The notes beneath the pieces are model-generated. The model was not told the DNA's origin. It ran no database searches and saw only the letters and a list, made by a program, of their open reading frames with translations. From positions 7,241,001-7,305,000 of the forward strand of contig CM063250.1 of NCBI GenBank assembly GCA_032158295.1: 64,000 bases of DNA, given 5' to 3'. Positions 58,761 to 64,000 of the stretch are shown here, piece by piece. Position 1 is the stretch's first letter. Every line of letters starts with the position of its first letter. The position numbers and the translations under genes were made by a program. This DNA is from Pycnopodia helianthoides. Its lineage: Eukaryota; Echinodermata; Asteroidea; Forcipulatida; Asteriidae.

Positions 58761-60062
58761 GAGCAAAGTCATGATGTGTAAAATGTAAGTACTCATGACT
58801 TTTAAAAGACAGAAAACATGTTCGTTGACGGGATGGTTTAAAAAAAAAGGGGGGTTTCAAGCGAACTTTTTTGAACAACTTTACTGCAGAATTAAAGAAT
58901 GTCACTTGTACTGATATAGTTATTGGTTTTAAAGATTCTGATTTCAGAGGTACTTTATTTATAGCATGGGACGAAACTCTATGCAGAATATCTCCATCCC
59001 AGCCAACCAAGACACAAGTTGAAACATTAACCATACAAACTGAAATACTTATATTATGATTAATAATATGAACACAACTACATGCATTCCACTTTTCGCA
59101 GATGACGTTCATTTCAAATCTATTCAGTATCACACTTATTTCCATATTGGACAATACATAAAGAAGTGCAAAAGAAAATGTTGTGGAGGCACGATCCCAT
59201 TTATTCAAGGCTTAGTGGAGTGCCTTTAGAAACGAAAACGAAATCCGTGAATTGAATAATAGGTCTATGTTCCATGTTCCACAAACGTTTAAACACAAAG
59301 GGCCGATGCACCTTGCGTGCAGCGAAAATTAAAACCCAACCCTGACCCTTTAGGGTTACAAGTTCAAATTGTAGATCTGAGATCGATTCATAAAGCCAAT
59401 GCAATTTATTCCAGTTCAGCAAACAGCAATAACACTCGTCGGGCTCGCCTTGGGGTTGTGTATTTACCTAATTACAAAGCCCCTCATGATAAACAAGCCA
59501 TTTTGGTTTCTTTTGAATTCTAACCCTGCCCTTTATCTAAGTGGTTTCGCTACAGAAAACACTCTTTTCGCTATAGAGTAATTGTTGTCAAGTTCAACAA
59601 TGGCCTCTCCGGAGAGGGAGGGGAATCCCGGTTGGTAAAAATAATAAGAAACAAAAGACATGCAGAACAATGCAGCCATGTTGTTTATATCTCTCATTCG
59701 AAAGGTACGATGCCGTGCGCGTATTGGCGTAGTGGCGGCTGCAGCTACGGCTACGGTCAGATGTATCCGCGTCATCATGCGATGAAACACTGTACGTCAC
59801 TAGCAACATCCTTATTACAGCAAGATAGTCTGACCCTTTCCAACATAGTCATCAACAGTATTCGTTTATTGTGTTGGAGACAGGGAACACGACAAAGAGT
59901 GTGTTAGGATACGATATATATTTGTCGAGTGTCATTTTTCAATTGTTTGTTTGTTGGGGTGGTTTTTTTGTTTGTTTGTTTGTTTATTTGTTGTTGAAAA
60001 TTGTTCAACATTGTGAAATACATTACTGTATTAAGGTTATCTCTAATTTGATGTGCCATACC

Positions 60063-60412
60063 TTGAAGGCAGGATATACTTTTGGTAATTGTCAATGACT
60101 AGTATTCTCACTTGGTGTATCCCAACATATGCATAGAATAACAAATCTGTAAAAATTTTGGCTCAATAATTGGTCATCGAGGTTGCAAGGAAATACCGAA
60201 AGAAAAAACACCCTTGTTGAATAGAATTGTGTGCTTACAAATGCCTGAAAAAAGCTTCATGCCTGAAGCCTTTCTCAGATTCAAATATTTTAGAGGAAGT
60301 CGTTTCTTACAATGTTTGATACTATCAGCAGCTCTCAGGTGCTCCTTACCAAGTAAGTTTTTATGGTAATGTATTTCTTGAGTAATTACCAAAAGTATCC
60401 ACTGCCTTTAAA
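60063..60412 (-). mobile_element. TTAA-flanked MITE, family A (copy 4)
   Basis: TTGAAGGCAGGATATACTTTT at the left and AATTACCAAAAGTATCCACT then GCCTTTAA at the right. The interior (CTTACCAAGTAAGTTTTTAT) is the reverse of the other copies. Confidence 0.75.
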
Positions 60413-60739
60413 CGGGCCCAAATGGATGCACACTGGGATTACTGTAGCATCCATCAAATATAGTTTAATCCAGTGGTCTTTCTTCCTACGTTCCTACGTC
60501 AGAAAATGTATTTCTTTTCTAAATCTACCTTACGTAAATAAATAAACAAGCAAACAAATAATTAGCACGAAGATGCATTGTTTGGTTAACAAGTCGGATT
60601 CGCTTGGGCAAAAACACCTGCACAGGGTTTATATATACCCTGTTCAGTGAGCATTAACAAAGGATATGCAAAAACGCTTATGGCGCAGCATTTCGTTCGA
60701 TAACGAAAAGAAATGTCACAATACATCTGCTATAATGCA

Positions 60740-60830
60740 TGCGAGGGTCGTTGGTTCGAATCCGACCCAAGTTGCCCGTGGATTTGTGTTTCAGTTCAGC
60801 AGGGTTGAAAGCATTGCTTACAAGCAGTGC
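60740..60830 (+). mobile_element. tRNA-derived SINE remnant
   Basis: B-box GGTTCGAATCC at 60752-60762 in GTCGTTGGTTCGAATCCGAC; then GTGGATTTGTGTTTCAG, like the tail of the copy at 7255. The A-box half is degraded. Confidence 0.45.
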
Positions 60831-60884
60831 GTATCGAATAGGTCAAGCCAACATAATATTGTTAGATGTGCAGTTATGAAAATG

Positions 60885-61025
60885 CTGGGTGAACAAATTT
60901 CTGCTGGGCAAAAATGAGCAGGATACCAGTCATTAATTGTACATAAAACATGGTATGCTGGCTGCTAACCGAAATCTGGTAAGCATGATTGTTTTGTGCT
61001 TATCAGCTTTATGAAACTGGAGCCA
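60885..61025. repeat. Palindromic repeat, GGGCCC family (partial)
   Basis: Contains GAGCAGGATACCAGTCATTA, TGTACATAAAACATGGTAT and CTTTATGAAACTGG, as in 4140-4334. Confidence 0.6.
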
Positions 61026-61152
61026 GCTATATGATGTATCGATGTATATTAGGAAGAGCTATTTTTCAACAATCATCCTCCATAAAACAATAGGCCTTTA
61101 CTCAAAATGGCTCTTGAATTGTAGTTCAAGTATCTGGTGTACAAACACAGAT

Positions 61153-61229
61153 AGAAGAACCTAACGCGAGATTGAAGAACCTAACGCGAGATTGGAAACC
61201 TAACGCGAGATTGAAAACCTAACACGAGA
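61153..61229 (+). repeat. Tandem repeat, about 20 bp unit x 4
   Basis: GAAGAACCTAACGCGAGATT twice, then two units shortened to 19 and about 18 bp. Confidence 0.9.
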
Positions 61230-62145
61230 ACACCATAATTGACACTCGTTAAGTATCAAACGAACCAGACGGTCGGCCCCTTTTACACCGACCTGTTCAA
61301 AACTGGCCAAGAAAAATGAAGAGCTTTATACTGTCGACTCACGGGGCGTGAGCAGCTATTGTGGAGACACATAAAGTATATTCACACAGCTAGCCAAGAT
61401 GGGCCATGGGGTCGGTGACGCGTGTTGGGGACAAAACACCCAAGTAACGGGGATTTGTTCCAATTGTAAAGAGATGTTACAGTTGTTGGGAGTGTTGTTT
61501 TTTTGTACTGGGTCGAAACCTTACAGAGTGTTGACCCCACGGGAAAAGGACTGCCTTTTCCGTATCAACACTGCACTTTATTGAGAATAAAAATGGAACT
61601 TGGGCCTGCCCATGATGTTTGAGATGATTCTTGAGAGACGTCTCTCTTTTTTTCGTCAAAGTTTGTTCAATGTATTATAAACATCATTGTTTAATTTTAG
61701 TTTGAAAGCTTTCTGATTATGAAGTTCATGCTTGAACCATTTTTTTCCCTGTGAAATATGTCCCTCTGAATTGAAGTCATATTCAAGAAAACTGTGTATA
61801 AAAATCTTTTAAAACAATTTAAAACACACAAGACCTGATTTCTGTTGTTGCAACCAAAATTAAGGACAATGTATTTACATACTGAAAATTTGTGTTTCAC
61901 TGTTTTCTCCTGACTCACACAACGGATTAATCTCAAATTTTCACAGGTTTGTTGTTTTATGTATAATATTGATCAACCAAAACATGAACACTGTCTGCGA
62001 CTATTTTGTCAGCTCTATACCAATCCTGTATAATACCTTTGAACACGACTGGTAGTGACTAGTAACTATCGATAAGACCAATGTTCCAATCACAAAGCTC
62101 ATTTAAAAAAAAAAAAGTTCATACCATAAGAGCCATGCCCTTCAT

Positions 62146-62540
62146 TTAAAGGAACATTACAGAATTGGTAAGAAATAAACTTGTAAAATATACTTTTTGA
62201 TCACAGATTTACATAAAACGTACACGGTCTAATGATGAGGATGATAGTAGAAAACATCTCTTGAAAGATTTCTGTCTGAAATGCCATATTTGATGAGAAA
62301 TGAATAAACTAATTTTCCGAATGGAGTTTATCGCTCAGGGAGAGTTTTGTTCATTTTTTGAATCTATATGATTTCATGCAAATGTGTAATCGGTTTTTCA
62401 CTATTTTCTTGTGACCCAGATTGCCGATCGATCTCAAACTTCTACAGCTTTGTCAGTTTATGTATGGTGGATTACATAAAGTGTTTACACTGCCAGCAAC
62501 TGTTTTGTTAGCAAAAACCAATTCTGTGATGTTACTTTAA
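62146..62540 (-). mobile_element. TTAA-flanked MITE, family B (copy 2)
   Basis: TTAA at 62146-62149 and 62537-62540; AGGAACATTACAGAATTGG at the left and CCAATTCTGTGATGTTACTT at the right. Interior is the reverse complement of 15161-15541. Confidence 0.85.
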
Positions 62541-63138
62541 AAAAAGATATCCCTCTAAAACTACTAAATGTTGATGAAGAGCATTATTTCGTTTGCCGCT
62601 TCCGGGATAAGCCGAATGATCGTGGGGAAAGGAATCGCTGACCAAAACATGAGCCGTACTTTGGGTTTATTTCTCTTCTCTCTATTCTGAGGAAGTCATG
62701 ACACTGCAATATTGCTTAGCAGAGTTACGATGGTTGTGCGTAAAGCCAGTAATCTTGTAGTAATCTCCTTAACACTCTCTCCCTCTAAAACGTGACCAGC
62801 GAAATCACTTCCCCCTTGTTTTCCCCCTGCGGTGGTTTTATTGTAAACTAGAGAATGAGAATTATTAACTCTAAAAAACCAACGAGGTTTTTTCTCCGAT
62901 TTCTGCATGATTTCTGCAAGAGCAAGTTAGTTCCATTTATTTGAACACAGCATAAAACCAACCTGTGAAAATTTTATAAAAATGGGAAGGGTTTCTTGTA
63001 AACGCCAAATAACTGTTCATGATTTTTTTCCACGGATTGTTCTTGTTGTAGATTCCTGCTCGTGGTTGTCAAATTCGCAAATCGAGTGTTAGATGTATCG
63101 CTTCCCGTTTTTCAGGCAAAACGGTAGACCAATGTAAC

Positions 63139-63440
63139 CGTTGTTTACAAAAAGGGTAACCTGGTACATTCCATGGCATTTTCTGGCCGACACGATACTG
63201 CATCGGTCATATATTGGGGAAATTAACCCTTTGTGTCTTAATTTCCACATGATTTCAAGAGTTCTTCAAATATACAAGTATACAGCTGTACACAAGTTTT
63301 GAGATATATGTTGATAAAAAAATCAGACAGTGCAATCTCCATTAAATAATATGTTATGTATTCTTCCATTGGGCTGTGTAAAAATCGTGCCTGCAGGACG
63401 TCTGGACTCTGTAGCTCTTTTGGGCTCAGGCATCTATTAC
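63139..63440 (+). repeat. Dispersed repeat (copy 2 of 2)
   Basis: Same order of blocks as 47089-47400, including CAGACAGTGCAATCTCCATT and TTCTTCCATTGGGCTGTGTA. Confidence 0.7.
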
Positions 63441-63508
63441 AGGCAACTTAGATGCAACCAACCGCACTGTTTAGTATGCAAAAGAAACACCGGTACATAT
63501 TTAAAATC

Positions 63509-63764
63509 CTGGGCCCAATTGCCTGCTTAAACATTTCTAAGCACAGCAAAATTATGCTTATCAGAATAAGTTTTTTTTGTTTTAATTGCTAAGCACATAA
63601 CAGCAAAATTATGCTTATCAGAATAAAGTAAAAAGCCAAAAATACCATATTTGATTGGTATGGATATTCTGTTCATTTTGGCTTTTAGCAGAATATTTTT
63701 AAGCAATATTTTTCTGCTTTTAAAGCAGACAAATAAAATTAAACAGCTGTATGAAATCGGGCCA
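63509..63764. repeat. Palindromic repeat, GGGCCC family
   Basis: TGGGCCCAATTGCCTGCTTA...CAGCTGTATGAAATCGGGCC. Contains an internal direct repeat of CAGCAAAATTATGCTTATCA. Confidence 0.7.
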
Positions 63765-64000
63765 TGGTGTGAGAAGAATTTTCGTTTGGATCAAAAAAAT
63801 TGTTCAAAATAATTTTCGATCATCACCGTGCCAATCGAATTCCCTGGGAAGGTACATTAGTGTCTGCTCACCCGTCGGCAATTATGGTGATCACTAGTTT
63901 CTAATGGAGTGGACTGACTGGTGAACAGCACAGTTCATTATATCATTATTAATGGTCGGGGAAACAGTTACAAGTACCACACACAGGTCGTGTTTGAATG

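Larger units (their letters stand above)
58147..64000 (+). other. Intron of the second gene (at least 5.9 kb, runs off the window)
   Basis: No further exon recognised. Contains repeats at 58462, 58694, 60063, 60740, 60885, 61153, 62146, 63139 and 63509. Confidence 0.6.

Overview
The window is animal nuclear DNA with spliced genes on the + strand. Coding exons are short, bounded by GT/AG, and mostly in phase 1. Introns and intergenic DNA are AT-rich and full of small palindromic (MITE-like) repeats, tRNA-derived SINE remnants and foldback elements. The protein architecture and the repeat style suggest an invertebrate deuterostome, most likely an echinoderm (perhaps a sea star). That placement is an inference, because no species-diagnostic gene is present.

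Region 1 (about 41-32518) is the 3' part of a myosin light chain kinase gene of the smooth-muscle/MYLK type, in 17 recognisable exons. In order it encodes an acidic linker, Ig1, Ig2, a Glu/Ser-rich linker, Ig3, Ig4, Ig5, a linker with Ig6, Ig7, one fibronectin III domain, the Ser/Thr kinase domain, the calmodulin-binding autoinhibitory helix, a long acidic linker and a C-terminal telokin-like Ig ending at a TGA (32516-32518). The start codon lies upstream of the window. The order Ig-Ig-FN3-kinase-CaM site-Ig is that of vertebrate MYLK. All splice phases agree, and the frame closes over about 1,889 codons only if one missing base is allowed at each of three places (near 2711-2783, 5569-5573 and 23862-23863).

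Region 2 (32519-46298) is about 13.8 kb of intergenic DNA with no convincing gene. It holds simple repeats, inverted repeats and one weak small ORF.

Region 3 (46299-58146 and beyond) is the 5' part of a second Ig-domain gene on the same strand. It has an N-terminal exon with an ATG in good context, a large acidic Ser/Asp-rich exon containing three copies of an unrecognised helical motif, and one Ig exon. The gene runs out of the window. It too has one missing base, in a G run at 50032-50035.

The first gene should phosphorylate myosin regulatory light chain under calcium-calmodulin control. The second is probably another structural muscle or cytoskeletal Ig protein, but its identity cannot be fixed here. 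The most unusual non-coding object is a 1.1 kb foldback element built of GTCGAC-containing repeats (53813-54935), with a second copy of the same type inserted inside it. Three families of TTAA-flanked MITEs recur across the window.
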